A stretch of 64,000 nucleotides of DNA, taken from contig JAHHHV010000069.1 in the NCBI GenBank assembly GCA_019359155.1, positions 1 to 64,000 of the forward strand. Direction: 5' to 3'. The notes under the pieces were generated by a model that was given only the letters and a program-made list of their open reading frames with translations, made no database searches and was not told the DNA's origin. Positions within the stretch are counted from its first letter, which is position 1. Each line of letters opens with the position of its first letter. Positions 32,724-43,047 of the stretch are shown here, one piece after another. Position numbers and translations under genes: made by a program. Origin of the DNA: Pegethrix bostrychoides GSE-TBD4-15B. Lineage in GTDB: Bacteria; Cyanobacteriota; Cyanobacteriia; Elainellales; Elainellaceae.

Positions 32724-33887
32724 ATGACGTTCGGTTTGCCTAAACCCCGGTTCTTTTGGCCTCGCCTGCCCGTAATGGATCGCTACATTACCCTGGAGCT
32801 GGTGCCGCCCTTTTTGTTTGGGGTCGGGGCGTTTTCGTCGCTAGGCGTTTCGATTGGGGCGCTGTTTGATCTAATTCGGCGCGTCACTGAATCAGGGCTG
32901 CCGATTTCCGTGGCGGTGCAGGTGCTGCTGCTGAAGATGCCGGAATTTATCGCCTATTCGTTTCCGATGTCGATCTTGCTCTCCTGCCTGATGACTTACA
33001 GCCGCCTGTCCAGCGATAGCGAGCTGGTGGCACTCAAAGCCTGTGGGGTGAGCATCTATCGCATGGTACTACCCGCGCTCGGTCTGGCGTTTTTAGTCAC
33101 GGGCATGACCTTTGCCTTCAATGAAATGCTGGTGCCCTCGGCCAACTACCAGGCGACCCAGACGCTAGCTGCCGCCCTCAACGACAAAGACCCTGACTTT
33201 CAGGAGCGCAATATTCTTTATCAGGAGTTTGAAAGTGTCAAGCAGCCGAACGGCAAGAAGAAAGACGTGCTGGCGCGGCTGTTTTATGCCAAAGAGTTTG
33301 ACGGCAACCAGATGCGTGGTCTGACAATTCTGGATTTTTCTCAAGATGGCTTTGACCAAATCGTCAGCGCCAAATCTGCGGCCTGGAATCCAACCCAGAA
33401 GCTCTGGGACTTTTTTGACGGCACAATCTACGCTGTTTCACCCGACGGCTCGTTTCGCAACATTGCCAAGTTTGACCAGCAGCAGCTCAAGCTACCGCGT
33501 GGCCCGCTAGATTTGGCCTCCCAACCACGCGACTACAACGAGATGAATCTTGCCCAGTCCTACGACTATTTGGAGCTGCTGAAGCAGAGCGGCGATGCTG
33601 ACAAAATCCGTAAGCTGCGGGTGCGAATCCAGCAGAAATACGCGCTGCCGTTTATCTGCGTGGCCTTTGGCTTGGTGGGTGCCGCGCTGGGGGCAAGGCT
33701 GAACCGGGGCGGACGCTCAACCGGCTTTGCGATCAGCATCGTGATTATTTTTAGCTACTACCTGCTGGCCGTGATCTGTGGTTCTATTGCCCAGCTTGGG
33801 GTGATATCGCCGCTGCTGGGAGCCTGGTTGCCGAATCTGTTCGGGCTGGGGGCGGCTGCCCTGCTGCTGCTGCGCTCAACGCGCTAG
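32724..33887 (+). CDS. lptF: LptF/LptG-family LPS export permease
   Basis: 387 residues, YjgP/YjgQ family: three N-terminal membrane helices with MDRYITLELVPPFLFGVGAFSSLG and MSILLSCLMTYSRLSSDSELVALKACGVS (the coupling helix region), a periplasmic beta-jellyroll (about 140-280), and three C-terminal helices. Only one permease gene is present here; cyanobacteria appear to have one LptF/G protein, possibly a homodimer, but that is inference. Partner of LptB 44 nt upstream. Confidence 0.92.
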   Translation: MTFGLPKPRFFWPRLPVMDRYITLELVPPFLFGVGAFSSLGVSIGALFDLIRRVTESGLPISVAVQVLLLKMPEFIAYSFPMSILLSCLMTYSRLSSDSELVALKACGVSIYRMVLPALGLAFLVTGMTFAFNEMLVPSANYQATQTLAAALNDKDPDFQERNILYQEFESVKQPNGKKKDVLARLFYAKEFDGNQMRGLTILDFSQDGFDQIVSAKSAAWNPTQKLWDFFDGTIYAVSPDGSFRNIAKFDQQQLKLPRGPLDLASQPRDYNEMNLAQSYDYLELLKQSGDADKIRKLRVRIQQKYALPFICVAFGLVGAALGARLNRGGRSTGFAISIVIIFSYYLLAVICGSIAQLGVISPLLGAWLPNLFGLGAAALLLLRSTR

Positions 33888-33974
33888 GGCTGGCTGCCTC
33901 TGACATCCCGATTTGGGCAGCTTACAATTGGGTGAGTGCGCCTGCTATTGATCGATCATTCAAACCCTGAAAAT

Positions 33975-34997
33975 ATGTCTGCTCGTAAGCCTGCCCATAA
34001 GTCTGGCAAATCATCTGGCAAATCATCTGGCAAACAGCCATCCGTCTGGCTGCGTAAGCTCAAGGCCAAGCTGCCATTGCTAAAGCGCCCTGCGGTTTGG
34101 GCTTCGGGACTGCTGCTGCTGCTGCCGCTGATTTTTCTGGCTAGCTACCTGCGCGATCCGGCCAGATTTGCATCCAGCTTGAGCAGCGATACCGCATCGC
34201 CTGAAGCTGCACCGCCGCTGAGCGATCCGAGTTCAATCCTCGAAGCCTCAACCTTAGACGGACAGGCTGCAGCAACCGCTGAGCAGCCGTCCATTTTTCA
34301 GACTGACTTGCTCAGTGTACTGCTAGCTGATTTAAGCAATAGCTCAGACTCCAAAACGCTAGATAAAACTCAACCTCAGCCCGCTCCAGCGAATGCCCCT
34401 AGCTCAGCTCAGATGCCAGCAGCTTCGGCTTTGCCGCCGACTGGACTGCTAGAGGCTGCTCCAGCGAATGCTGTGAGTCCTAGTCCAGCCGTGAGTTCGC
34501 TGCAGTCGGCGTTGGATCGCAGCCTCGGCATTACGTCACCTTCTAGCAACCCGTCTGGCAATCCACTGACTGCTCAGCTGCAGACTCAAATCTCTACCGA
34601 GACGGATACCAGAGCGCGCACCAACGCTGATGTAATACGGCTCTATGGAGAGCAAGGGCAGGGCAGCCAGTTGGAGCAGCCTTACAGACCCGCCACCTCC
34701 CCGCAGGCAGGCAGCACGGGCTATGTTGTGCCCCCAGCCCTAAGAACGCCGAGCTATGCAGCTCCGACGCAGACTTTAGCGCCCAACCCGTTTCCCAGCC
34801 AGATTCCCAGCCAGCCCAACCAATTTTCTACCCCGTCAGTCGGCAGCTACGGCAGTCCTGCTAGGCCGGGAGCCTATCCGCAGCCGAGCTTCGATAGTCC
34901 GCAGCTGTTGGTGCAGCCCAGCCCGTTTTCGGTGCCCCGCACGCCGCCTGGTCGCTATATTGGCAACGGTCAAATCAACACGTTTTCTAACCCGTAG
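33975..34997 (+). CDS. hypothetical single-pass membrane protein, Ser/Pro-rich
   Basis: 340 residues from MSARKPAHK. A basic start with three SGKS repeats (12-bp unit TCTGGCAAATCA, 34002-34034), one membrane helix (about 42-62), then a long low-complexity Ser/Pro/Ala/Gln region with no clear fold, likely in the periplasm. No family recognised. It follows the lpt genes on the same strand with an 87-nt gap, so a link to envelope biogenesis is possible but not shown. The upstream GTG at 33936 is a less likely start. Confidence 0.65.
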   Translation: MSARKPAHKSGKSSGKSSGKQPSVWLRKLKAKLPLLKRPAVWASGLLLLLPLIFLASYLRDPARFASSLSSDTASPEAAPPLSDPSSILEASTLDGQAAATAEQPSIFQTDLLSVLLADLSNSSDSKTLDKTQPQPAPANAPSSAQMPAASALPPTGLLEAAPANAVSPSPAVSSLQSALDRSLGITSPSSNPSGNPLTAQLQTQISTETDTRARTNADVIRLYGEQGQGSQLEQPYRPATSPQAGSTGYVVPPALRTPSYAAPTQTLAPNPFPSQIPSQPNQFSTPSVGSYGSPARPGAYPQPSFDSPQLLVQPSPFSVPRTPPGRYIGNGQINTFSNP

Positions 34998-35092
34998 CTG
35001 ACGAGGCAAGCTTTGTCACCCAACTCCGGATAGATCTCTGCGGTTCAAGAATCTGATAGTCTGATTACCAGTATTTTTGTCCGGTTGCCGCT

Positions 35093-35971
35093 ATGAGTAA
35101 GAAATTAGGGTTAATTTTGGTTGGTCTTGTGGCACTGCTAGGCACAATCTTGTTCCAGCAGTTCAACTCACCCACAGTTGCGCTCACGCATAGCCAGCAG
35201 GTCGGGCAGGCGCTCATGCAGTCACATCAGGGCGATTTGCCTGTCCCGACTGGTGCAGTTGCCCAGATGCCCAGCATGGCCGTCAGTGGTGAACAGGTCA
35301 GCTATGGTACAGATAGCAACCCCATGACGGGCTACCTGGCGCGTCCGGCTGACTCAACCGAGTCGCTGCCTGCCCTAATTGTGATTCACGAATGGTGGGG
35401 GCTCAACGACAATATCCAGATGATGACTGACCGACTGGCAGGTGAGGGCTATATGGCTCTAGCGGTCGATCTCTATGGCGGTGAGGTGGCCGAGAATCCA
35501 GAGCAGGCCAAGATGCTGGTGCAGAGCGCAACGGCAAATCCGCAGCAGATCCAAGAAAATCTGCGCCAAGCCTATGCTTATCTCGAAGGCCAGCAGGCCA
35601 CGAAAATTGGCAGCATTGGCTGGTGCTTCGGCGGCAGTCGCTCGCTGGAAACTGCCTTGCTATTTCCCGACAAGCTTGACGCAGCGGTAATTTACTACGG
35701 TGGACAGCTCGTGACGGACGCTGATCAGCTGGCGGCGTTGGAGATGCCAATTCTGGGGATTTTTGGGGCGCTGGACGACAATCCCTCACCCGAAACCGTG
35801 CAGCAGTTTGAAACGGCTCTCAAATCAGCCGGCAAGTCACCAGAAATCTATATCTATGACGGAGCCGATCACGCTTTTGCAAACTCCTCCGGTACGCGAT
35901 ACAACGCTGCCGCTGCCGAAGATGCCTGGACAAAGACCACTGCTTTTCTAGAGCGCCATCTCAAGGAGTAG
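35093..35971 (+). CDS. dienelactone hydrolase family protein, membrane-anchored
   Basis: 292 residues. N-terminal hydrophobic anchor or signal (5-22). The alpha/beta-hydrolase has a cysteine nucleophile in SIGWCFGGSRSL (C178), an Asp near 228 (ALDDNPSPE) and H260 (GADHAFAN), the Cys-Asp-His triad of dienelactone hydrolases. EWWGLNDNIQ is also family-typical. The substrate is unknown. It ends 1 nt before the DUF981 gene. Confidence 0.88.
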   Translation: MSKKLGLILVGLVALLGTILFQQFNSPTVALTHSQQVGQALMQSHQGDLPVPTGAVAQMPSMAVSGEQVSYGTDSNPMTGYLARPADSTESLPALIVIHEWWGLNDNIQMMTDRLAGEGYMALAVDLYGGEVAENPEQAKMLVQSATANPQQIQENLRQAYAYLEGQQATKIGSIGWCFGGSRSLETALLFPDKLDAAVIYYGGQLVTDADQLAALEMPILGIFGALDDNPSPETVQQFETALKSAGKSPEIYIYDGADHAFANSSGTRYNAAAAEDAWTKTTAFLERHLKE

Positions 35972-35972
35972 T

Positions 35973-36563
35973 ATGTTCATCGACTACATCACGCTGATGC
36001 TGCTGAATTTGGCGGCTGGCCTGACGCTGCTCGCTGCCTATCTGCATTTTGGCTGGCCTGCTGCTGTGACTGATCTCAACCAAAAGCGCTGGGTGGTCAG
36101 CTTTGGGATTGCTGGCTCGATTGCGCTAGTGACGGGGCTGCATATGTGTTTCACTTGGCCAGTGATTGGCAGCTTCAATATCGCCTTTGGCGAAACTTCG
36201 GTACTGTTTGGGGTGCTGCTAGTGGGAGCATCACTATCGCTGGCGATGGGCTGGGATCTGCTGCCGCTAGGGATCTATGGCTTTTTTGCAGGGCTAACGG
36301 CGCTGGTGATTGGGCTGCGCATCATCAACCTGGGTCTAACTAGATCGCCCCTAGTTGCTGGGATCGGCTTCATCCTAACTGGCATTGGTGGCCTCTGCGC
36401 GGCTCCCATGCTGGCTTCCAAGTCGAATCGCCTTCTGCGAACTGCGGGGATATTTCTGCTGTTGGCGGCTGCCCTAATCTTTACGTTTATCGGCATCAGC
36501 TCTTACTGGTCGCACCTAGAGAGCTTCTCAGACTGGAAACCTCTGCCGATGCGCTCTCCGTAG
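35973..36563 (+). CDS. DUF981 family integral membrane protein
   Basis: 196 residues with about six or seven membrane helices and almost no soluble part: LMLLNLAAGLTLLAAYLHFGW, WVVSFGIAGSIALVTGLH, SVLFGVLLVGASLSLAMGW and so on. Matches DUF981 as I know it; role unknown. AAGGAG overlapping the end of the hydrolase gene is the ribosome site, so the two are translationally linked. Confidence 0.85.
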   Translation: MFIDYITLMLLNLAAGLTLLAAYLHFGWPAAVTDLNQKRWVVSFGIAGSIALVTGLHMCFTWPVIGSFNIAFGETSVLFGVLLVGASLSLAMGWDLLPLGIYGFFAGLTALVIGLRIINLGLTRSPLVAGIGFILTGIGGLCAAPMLASKSNRLLRTAGIFLLLAAALIFTFIGISSYWSHLESFSDWKPLPMRSP

Positions 36564-36596
36564 CGGGAACATGACAGCAGAGGTTTTGGGGATGCG

Positions 36597-36644
36597 TTGC
36601 TGCTAGCTCTAGTTACTGCTAGCTCTAGTTACTACTGGCTCTAG
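36597..36644. repeat. 16-bp tandem repeat, three copies, reaching the icd stop codon
   Basis: TTGCTGCTAGCTCTAG, TTACTGCTAGCTCTAG and TTACTACTGGCTCTAG in a row. The icd stop (36641-36643, minus) is the last CTA of the third unit. Confidence 0.9.
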
Positions 36645-38059
36645 AAGTACTTAACGATGGCTTGGGCAAATTCCGAACACTTCAGCGGCTTCACGGGCGG
36701 CTCCATTAGCCGAGCTAAGTCATAGGTAACTTCGCTGTTAGAAATCGCCATGCCAATGCCTTTTTTAATCAGATCGGCGGCTTCCTGCCAGCCCATATAT
36801 TCCAGCATCATCACGCCGGAAAGAATTACCGAACCGGGATTGATCTTGTCGAGCCCGGCATGCTTGGGAGCCGTGCCGTGCGTCGCTTCAAATACGGCGC
36901 ATTTGTCGCCAATGTTGGCTCCTGGCCCCATACCCAAGCCGCCGACAATTGCCGCCGCTGCATCCGAAAGATAGTCACCATTCAGGTTCATCGTCGCTAA
37001 AATCGAGTATTCGTCTGGGCGCGTCTGGATCTGCTGGAAAATGCTGTCAGCAATCCGGTCGTTCACCATGATTTTTGCTTTCCACTGGCCGCTGCCGTGG
37101 CTGTCCCAAATGGTATCCAGCACCGCCTGCACCTCTCCGCAGACCTTTTGCTTTTTCTCATCAGTGAGCGCGTCATAGCCCGGCTCAATCTGGCGAGCGT
37201 TATCTTCAACGCTCAGGTCAGACTCTTGCTCCTTGTTTCCCAAAATCCAGGACTCGCGCTCGGTGACGCATTCATCCCGAAACTCGCTGGTGGCCAGCTC
37301 ATAGCCCCAGTCGCGAAACGCGCCCTCGGTGTACTTCATGATGTTGCCTTTATGCACCAGCGTCACCATTTGCTTGGCCTTGGGCAGCCGCAGCGCGTGC
37401 CGAATTGCCCGCCGCACTAAGCGCTGAGAGCCAGTTTTGCTGATCGGCTTGATGCCAATGCCGGAATCTAGCGGGATCTGCTTTTTGCCATGCTCAGGCG
37501 TGGCCGGAATCAGCTCCTCGTTCAAAATCTTGATCAGCTTTTCGCCAATTTCGCTGCCCTGCTTCCACTCAATCCCCAGATAGATGTCTTCAGTGTTTTC
37601 GCGATAGACGATCAGATCCAGCTTTTCAGGCGTTTTGTGCGGCGAGGGAGTGCCGGCATAGTATTTGCAAGGACGAATGCAGGCGTACAGATCAAAAATT
37701 TGACGCAGCGCCACGTTTAGTGATCGGATACCGCCGCCGATAGGTGTCGTCAAAGGGCCTTTAATGGCCACGCCGTATTCGCGGATAGCGGTCAGCGTGT
37801 CTTCGGGCAAATACTGGTAGGTACCATAAACTTCGCAGGCTTCGTCGCCCGCATAGATTTTGAACCAGACTATTTTACGCTGACCCCCATAGGCTTTCTC
37901 CACTGCCGCGTCAAACACGAGCTGAGCCGCAGGCCAAATATCAACGCCTGTACCATCGCCTAAAATAAACGGAATGATCGGGTCGTTGGGCACAACAGGC
38001 TCACCTTGTTCAAAAGTGATGGTGCTTCCGGTCGATGGGGGGGTAATTTTTTCGTACAT
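36641..38059 (-). CDS. icd: NADP-dependent isocitrate dehydrogenase
   Basis: 472 residues, the length of the cyanobacterial enzyme (E. coli 416). Oxidises isocitrate to 2-oxoglutarate, the carbon skeleton for ammonium assimilation. Seen: [36 protein letters not shown] with the substrate Ser, [14 protein letters not shown], and [25 protein letters not shown]. Cyanobacterial icd is often an NtcA target, but I found no GTA-N8-TAC site in the 257 nt upstream. A C7 run lies near the 5' end (38037-38043). Confidence 0.97.
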   Translation of the reverse strand: MYEKITPPSTGSTITFEQGEPVVPNDPIIPFILGDGTGVDIWPAAQLVFDAAVEKAYGGQRKIVWFKIYAGDEACEVYGTYQYLPEDTLTAIREYGVAIKGPLTTPIGGGIRSLNVALRQIFDLYACIRPCKYYAGTPSPHKTPEKLDLIVYRENTEDIYLGIEWKQGSEIGEKLIKILNEELIPATPEHGKKQIPLDSGIGIKPISKTGSQRLVRRAIRHALRLPKAKQMVTLVHKGNIMKYTEGAFRDWGYELATSEFRDECVTERESWILGNKEQESDLSVEDNARQIEPGYDALTDEKKQKVCGEVQAVLDTIWDSHGSGQWKAKIMVNDRIADSIFQQIQTRPDEYSILATMNLNGDYLSDAAAAIVGGLGMGPGANIGDKCAVFEATHGTAPKHAGLDKINPGSVILSGVMMLEYMGWQEAADLIKKGIGMAISNSEVTYDLARLMEPPVKPLKCSEFAQAIVKYF

Positions 38060-38328
38060 ACTGCGGCAGATCCTTCACTTCAGTAAGCAACAGTTTAGAC
38101 AGTAGAGTAGCGGATCTGCGACTTCAGAATGATCCGTTTTGAACAAAACTCAGTTGAATCTCCTAAATTCGCTATGCTGAAAGGCTGAAGAGACTACAAA
38201 GTTTGCCTGAAGGTTTGACTGTGATCCAGCGCCACACTCGCCTTTAATTTAAAACGTTTGAAGCATTGCCAAATTTAGCTCTTGTCTTTAATTAATCATT
38301 ACTTGAGTCAAGTGGATTGAAAGCTGAG

Positions 38329-38994
38329 ATGAAAAAAGTCTTAATCGTCGATGATGACATTACGCTCCGGACTGCTGTCATCCGCTATTTACAAAATCGC
38401 GGCTATTCGGTACAGGAGGCAGCTTCTGGAGCGGAGGCGCTCAGCCTGTTTGAGCAGAATCCGCCTGATATTGTCGTCTCAGACGTGATGATGCCGGAGA
38501 TGGACGGCCTAGAGTTCTGCCGCCGCCTGCGCGCCACGCGGTCAGGGCAGCTCGTGCCATTTATTTTTCTCTCTAGCCGTAAAGATGTCGATGATCGGGT
38601 TCAGGGGCATCAGATGGGCGCAGATGACTATTTGATTAAGCCCTTCGACCCGAAAGAACTCGTCGCCAAGATTGAGTCTCAGCTGGAGCGCTCGCGCCGG
38701 ATTCATGCCGAAATTGTCCGCTTGATGCAGCAGTTGCAAACCGAAACCCCACCCCCCGAAGCGCCGCCTCAGCCCTTGCCCCTGACCCCGGCTGAAGAAA
38801 AAGTGTTTTGGGAGGTGATCCAAGGCTTCACGAACAAGCAAATTGGTGATCGGCTGTTTGTCAGCCCGCGCACCGTCCAAACGCACCTCAGCAATATCCT
38901 CAGCAAGCTGCATCTGGAGAGCCGCTCGCAGCTGATTCGATACGCCTATGAGCGGGGCTATCATCCGCCGACTGAGCCGCTAGAAGCCGAATAG
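38329..38994 (+). CDS. NarL/LuxR-type response regulator
   Basis: 221 residues from MKKVLIVDDD. Receiver domain with acidic pair D8-D10, phosphoacceptor D52 (VVSDVMMPEMDG) and the KPF lysine near 104; a Pro-rich linker; and a C-terminal LuxR HTH (LTPAEEKVFWEVIQGFTNKQIGDRLFVSPRTVQTHLSNILSKL). The type matches the Ycf29/Rre1 group conserved in cyanobacteria, but I cannot confirm orthology. No kinase gene is adjacent. An in-frame TTG 12 nt upstream is a less likely start. Confidence 0.88.
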   Translation: MKKVLIVDDDITLRTAVIRYLQNRGYSVQEAASGAEALSLFEQNPPDIVVSDVMMPEMDGLEFCRRLRATRSGQLVPFIFLSSRKDVDDRVQGHQMGADDYLIKPFDPKELVAKIESQLERSRRIHAEIVRLMQQLQTETPPPEAPPQPLPLTPAEEKVFWEVIQGFTNKQIGDRLFVSPRTVQTHLSNILSKLHLESRSQLIRYAYERGYHPPTEPLEAE

Positions 38995-39155
38995 CTGCCG
39001 CTGGTGAGATTCGGTCAAATGTTGGGTGAGATATTGGGCAAAATATGGCAATTGCACCCGGAGATTTACGATTCGCAACAAGGCAGGGCATCGTTCCCTC
39101 TACAATGTAAAGTTGTGTCTTTACTGCCGACGTTAGCCTGTTCGGCCTCCTGATC

Positions 39156-39887
39156 ATGCCTGACCTGTCCTCCCCTAATCTGACTCCTGATCTAGCTGCC
39201 GCTGATTTCATGACTACTTTTCTGGCGCGTCTCAACTCAGAGTCGCTGAAAAATCAGTCTCAAATCCTAGAGGAGTTGGCGACCTCTGAGGCGGGATTGA
39301 CCGTGCTGATGCGTTTTTTGCGGGAGCGCTCAACTCTAGAGGCTACTCCAGCAAGCATCATTGAGGGCAAGGTGTACCAGACACTGCGGCTGGCCAATCC
39401 TCAAACCCAGGCGTTCTTGCAGGCTGAGTTTCCGCAGGGGATTGTACCGCTGACCTCCGAGCGCAGCATCGACTACGTGCCGCTGCAAGCTCTGCTGGCT
39501 GAGCAGTCGTTTGAAGCAGCCGACCGCCTCACCATTGAAAAACTCTGCGAGCTAGCGGGCGAAATGGCCGTCCAGCGCAAATGGCTCTACTTCACCGAAA
39601 TTTCTAGCTTCCCCAGCACCGACCTGCAAACCATTGATGCGCTCTGGCGGGTGCATTCGGGCGGCAAGTTTGGCTTTTCGGTGCAGCGGGAGCTTTGGCT
39701 GAGCGCGGCCAAAAACTGGGAAAAGCTCTGGCATCAAATTGGCTGGAAAACCGGCAATAGCTGGACGCGCTATCCGCAGGAGTTCACCTGGAGCCTAGAT
39801 GCACCCAGAGGGCATCTACCGCTGTCCAACCAGCTCCGAGGCGTACGGGTGATTGCAGCGCTGCTAACGCATCCAGCTTGGGGCTAG
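39156..39887 (+). CDS. gun4: GUN4 tetrapyrrole-binding protein
   Basis: 243 residues. Binds Mg-protoporphyrin IX and protoporphyrin and stimulates Mg-chelatase at the first step of chlorophyll synthesis. N-terminal helical domain (about 15-85), then the GUN4 core: YVPLQALLAEQSFEAADRLT, FPSTDLQTIDALWRVHSGGKFGFSVQ, and APRGHLPLSNQLRG. Complete for the family. Convergent with ruvC; the 25-nt gap between the stops is a tandem repeat. Confidence 0.95.
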   Translation: MPDLSSPNLTPDLAAADFMTTFLARLNSESLKNQSQILEELATSEAGLTVLMRFLRERSTLEATPASIIEGKVYQTLRLANPQTQAFLQAEFPQGIVPLTSERSIDYVPLQALLAEQSFEAADRLTIEKLCELAGEMAVQRKWLYFTEISSFPSTDLQTIDALWRVHSGGKFGFSVQRELWLSAAKNWEKLWHQIGWKTGNSWTRYPQEFTWSLDAPRGHLPLSNQLRGVRVIAALLTHPAWG

Positions 39888-39914
39888 TTGCCTGTAGTTG
39901 CCTATAGTGCCTCT
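39885..39914. repeat. 10-bp tandem repeat filling the gun4-ruvC gap
   Basis: TAGTTGCCTG, TAGTTGCCTA and TAGTGCCTC in a row. It starts at the TAG stop of gun4 and ends at the stop of ruvC (39913-39915, minus). Confidence 0.85.
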
Positions 39915-40395
39915 AGCTTTGAAACCAGGCTGTCATGGCTAGTGCCAGTCCATCTGCGGCATCGTCGGGCTTGGGCAGACGGTCGAGGCTCAACTCACGG
40001 GCGACCGCTTCCTGTACGTCTCTTTTATCGGCGTTCCCATGCCCGGTGAGCGATTGCTTGACCTGAGCTGGGGTGAATTCGAGCAGCGGCAGCTTAAACT
40101 GAGCCAATACCAGCATCACGACTCCCCTAGCCTGCGCGACCGCAATTGTATTGCCCATTTTGTAGAAAAACAGCTTTTCGATTGCGACGAGATCGGGCTG
40201 CACGTAGTTGATCAAGCTAGTCAAATCATCGTAAATCATGCAGAGCCGTTCGCCGATGTCATGCTTGGCCGGAGTCTGGATAATCCCAAAGTCTAGAACC
40301 GTGACACGGGACTCGGTTTGGCTGCGGTCACAAAGCACTGCCCCAAACCCTAACGTGGCTAAACCGGGGTCAATGCCGAGAATGCGTTTCTCCAT
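39913..40395 (-). CDS. ruvC: Holliday junction resolvase RuvC
   Basis: 160 residues. Cuts Holliday junctions together with RuvAB. Catalytic acidic residues: D9 in [12 protein letters not shown], Glu in [10 protein letters not shown], and the C-terminal [12 protein letters not shown] pair. Length usual for the family. It shares a stop-to-stop repeat with gun4. Confidence 0.96.
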   Translation of the reverse strand: MEKRILGIDPGLATLGFGAVLCDRSQTESRVTVLDFGIIQTPAKHDIGERLCMIYDDLTSLINYVQPDLVAIEKLFFYKMGNTIAVAQARGVVMLVLAQFKLPLLEFTPAQVKQSLTGHGNADKRDVQEAVARELSLDRLPKPDDAADGLALAMTAWFQS

Positions 40396-40485
40396 GCGGC
40401 GGTCTAAAAGAGCCTCTTAACGATACAGCAGAACGCCGCAAATAGTACAAGTTAACTCATGCAAAAACGCATACGAAAGTTCACG

Positions 40486-40526
40486 AAAAAGCGGTGGCAG
40501 ATGGATTTAGTCCATCTGCCACCGCT
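40486..40526 (-). terminator. clpC terminator
   Basis: A perfect 16-bp stem AGCGGTGGCAGATGGA (40490-40505) with its complement (40511-40526) and a 5-nt loop. On the minus strand a run of five T follows. It lies 22 nt past the clpC stop. Confidence 0.8.
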
Positions 40527-40548
40527 CAATTTTGGCATAGATGATCGG

Positions 40549-43047
40549 CTAGTCAGCAGTCGGCAGCATTTCGGCACCCGTCGGCAACAGCTCGCGCCGC
40601 TCCTCGGAGTGGATCTCCACTTTGCCTTCCTCACCAATATCCACCGTCGCCGTATCGCCTCTCTTCACCCGACCTGAGAGAATCTCCTCGGCCAGCGTGT
40701 CTTCAAGCAGACGCATAATGGCTCGACGCAGTGGACGTGCGCCGTAGCTAGGGTTGTAACCTTCTTCCACCAAGCGGTCTTTAAACTTCTCGGTGACTTC
40801 CAGCTTAATGCCATGTTGCTCTAGCAGACGCTCGTAGACTTCTTTCAGCAGGATATCGCCAATATGCTTGACTTCATCCTTGTTGAGCTGACGGAAGACG
40901 ATGATTTCATCGAGTCGGTTTAGGAACTCAGGGCGGAAGTATTGCTTCAGCTCTTCATTCACCAATGACCGGATGCGCGTGTACTGCGAGTCCACAGCGC
41001 TCTCCTCAAAGTCGAAGCCCAAACCGCCGCCGCCTTTCTCAATCACCTTCGAGCCAATGTTCGAAGTCATAATCAGCAGCGTGTTCTTGAAATCTACCGT
41101 GCGGCCTTTGGCATCGGTCAGGCGACCATCTTCCAAAATTTGCAGCAGCATGTTGAACACATCCGGGTGTGCTTTCTCGATTTCGTCAAACAGCACGACA
41201 GTATAAGGCCGACGACGTACGGCTTCGGTTAGCTGACCGCCCTCGTTGTAGCCGACATAGCCCGGAGGTGAGCCAATCAGCTTCGAGACGGTATGGCGCT
41301 CCATGAATTCCGACATGTCGAGCCGGATCATTGCGTCTTCCGCGCCGAAGAAGTAAGCGGCCAGCGATTTGGCTAGCTCAGTCTTACCGACCCCGGTTGG
41401 GCCAGAGAAAATAAAGCTGGCAATCGGTCGGTTCGGGTTTTTGAGGCCGACTCTGGCGCGACGAATCGCCCGCGAGATCGCTTTAACGGCTTCATCTTGC
41501 CCGACCATTCGCTGGTGCAGCGTATCTTCCATATGCAGCAGCTTCTCAGACTCGGATTCAGTCAGCTTGCTGACAGGGATGCCGGTCCAAGAGGCCACAA
41601 TATGGGCGATATCGTCCTCGTTGACTTCTGGCATTTCGGGCTTTTCGCCTTCGCCTGCTTCCGCCGCCTTTTTGTTTTGAGCAATGGCACGGATTTCAGC
41701 TTTGATCTCCATTTCCCGATCGCGCAGTTCGCCTGCTCGATCAAAGTCCTGAGAGCGCACGGCATCGTCTTTGTCTTTCAGCACCTGACGCAGCTCTTTG
41801 TCCAGCTCTTTAGCCGCCGGGGGTAACTGCGAGTTAATCAAGCGCACGCGTGAACCTGCCTCGTCGATCAAGTCGATTGCCTTATCCGGCAAGAACCGGT
41901 CGGCAATGTAGCGATCGGAGAGCTTGGCGGCGGCTTCAAGGGCTTCATCCAAGATTTTCAGCTTGTGATGCTGCTCATAGCGTTCGCGCAGGCCATGCAG
42001 GATTTCGATCGTTTCAGGGACGCTGGGTTCGCCCACCATCACAGGCTGGAAGCGCCGTTCGAGAGCCGCATCGCGTTCAATATGCTTGCGGTACTCGTCG
42101 AGCGTGGTGGCGCCAATGCACTGAAGCTCGCCTCTAGCCAAGGCTGGCTTGAGGATGTTGGCGGCATCGATCGCGCCTTCAGCCGCGCCCGCGCCAATCA
42201 GGGTATGCACCTCGTCGATTACCAGGATGACATTTCCGGCTTGGCGGATTTCATCCATGATTTTCTTGAGGCGTTCTTCAAACTCGCCTCGATATTTGGT
42301 GCCAGCAACCAGCAGGCCAATATCCAGCGTCACGACGCGCTTATCTTCCAAGATATCTGGGATGTCGTTGTTGGAGATCCGCTGCGCCAGACCTTCAGCA
42401 ATGGCAGTTTTACCCACGCCCGGTTCGCCAATCAGCACCGGATTGTTTTTGGTGCGGCGACCGAGAATCTGGATGACGCGCTCGATTTCTTTCTGGCGGC
42501 CAACCACGGGGTCGAGCTTGCCATCGGCGGCCATCTGAGTCAAATTAGAACCAAATTCGTCCAGGGTTGGGGTTTTGGTGCGGCCTTGGCTGCCGCCCGA
42601 TGAGACTTCGGCAGTCTCGCCCAGCATCCGGATTACCTGCGTTCTGACCTTGGAGAGATCAACACCGAGGTTTTCCAGAACGCGAGCCGCTACACCTTCG
42701 CCTTCGCGAATCAGACCTAGCAGCAGGTGCTCGGTGCCAATGTAGTTATGCCCCAACTGGCGCGCCTCTTCGAGCGAAAGCTCTAGAACACGCTTGGCAC
42801 GCGGGGTGAAGGGAATCTCGACGGCGACAAAGCCCGACCCTCGGCCAATGATTTTCTCAACCTCAATCCGGGCGTCTTTGAGATTGACACCCATAGATTT
42901 CAGCACTTTGGCGGCGACGCCGGTCCCTTCTCCAATCAGACCCAGGAGGATCTGCTCTGTACCGACAAAATTATGTCCCAGGCGACGAGCCTCTTCCTGG
43001 GCGAGCATAATCACCTTAATGGCTTTTTCTGTGAAGCGTTCAAACAT
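40549..43047 (-). CDS. clpC: ATP-dependent Clp protease ATPase subunit ClpC
   Basis: 832 residues. Double Clp N domain (to about 150), AAA-1 with [16 protein letters not shown] (about 206-221), a middle domain with a UVR-like segment ([18 protein letters not shown]), AAA-2 with [14 protein letters not shown] (about 549), and the C-terminal D2-small domain. It unfolds proteins for ClpP/ClpR in the cytosol and near thylakoids. AGGAACGCC precedes the ATG. A strong terminator follows. Confidence 0.97.
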   Translation of the reverse strand: MFERFTEKAIKVIMLAQEEARRLGHNFVGTEQILLGLIGEGTGVAAKVLKSMGVNLKDARIEVEKIIGRGSGFVAVEIPFTPRAKRVLELSLEEARQLGHNYIGTEHLLLGLIREGEGVAARVLENLGVDLSKVRTQVIRMLGETAEVSSGGSQGRTKTPTLDEFGSNLTQMAADGKLDPVVGRQKEIERVIQILGRRTKNNPVLIGEPGVGKTAIAEGLAQRISNNDIPDILEDKRVVTLDIGLLVAGTKYRGEFEERLKKIMDEIRQAGNVILVIDEVHTLIGAGAAEGAIDAANILKPALARGELQCIGATTLDEYRKHIERDAALERRFQPVMVGEPSVPETIEILHGLRERYEQHHKLKILDEALEAAAKLSDRYIADRFLPDKAIDLIDEAGSRVRLINSQLPPAAKELDKELRQVLKDKDDAVRSQDFDRAGELRDREMEIKAEIRAIAQNKKAAEAGEGEKPEMPEVNEDDIAHIVASWTGIPVSKLTESESEKLLHMEDTLHQRMVGQDEAVKAISRAIRRARVGLKNPNRPIASFIFSGPTGVGKTELAKSLAAYFFGAEDAMIRLDMSEFMERHTVSKLIGSPPGYVGYNEGGQLTEAVRRRPYTVVLFDEIEKAHPDVFNMLLQILEDGRLTDAKGRTVDFKNTLLIMTSNIGSKVIEKGGGGLGFDFEESAVDSQYTRIRSLVNEELKQYFRPEFLNRLDEIIVFRQLNKDEVKHIGDILLKEVYERLLEQHGIKLEVTEKFKDRLVEEGYNPSYGARPLRRAIMRLLEDTLAEEILSGRVKRGDTATVDIGEEGKVEIHSEERRELLPTGAEMLPTAD

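Noticed and set aside
38060-38328. NtcA site upstream of icd
   Set aside because: I looked for GTA-N8-TAC and found only partial matches.
41965-42603. 212-codon ORF antisense to clpC
   Set aside because: Shadow of a highly conserved gene; no start signal and no recognisable fold.
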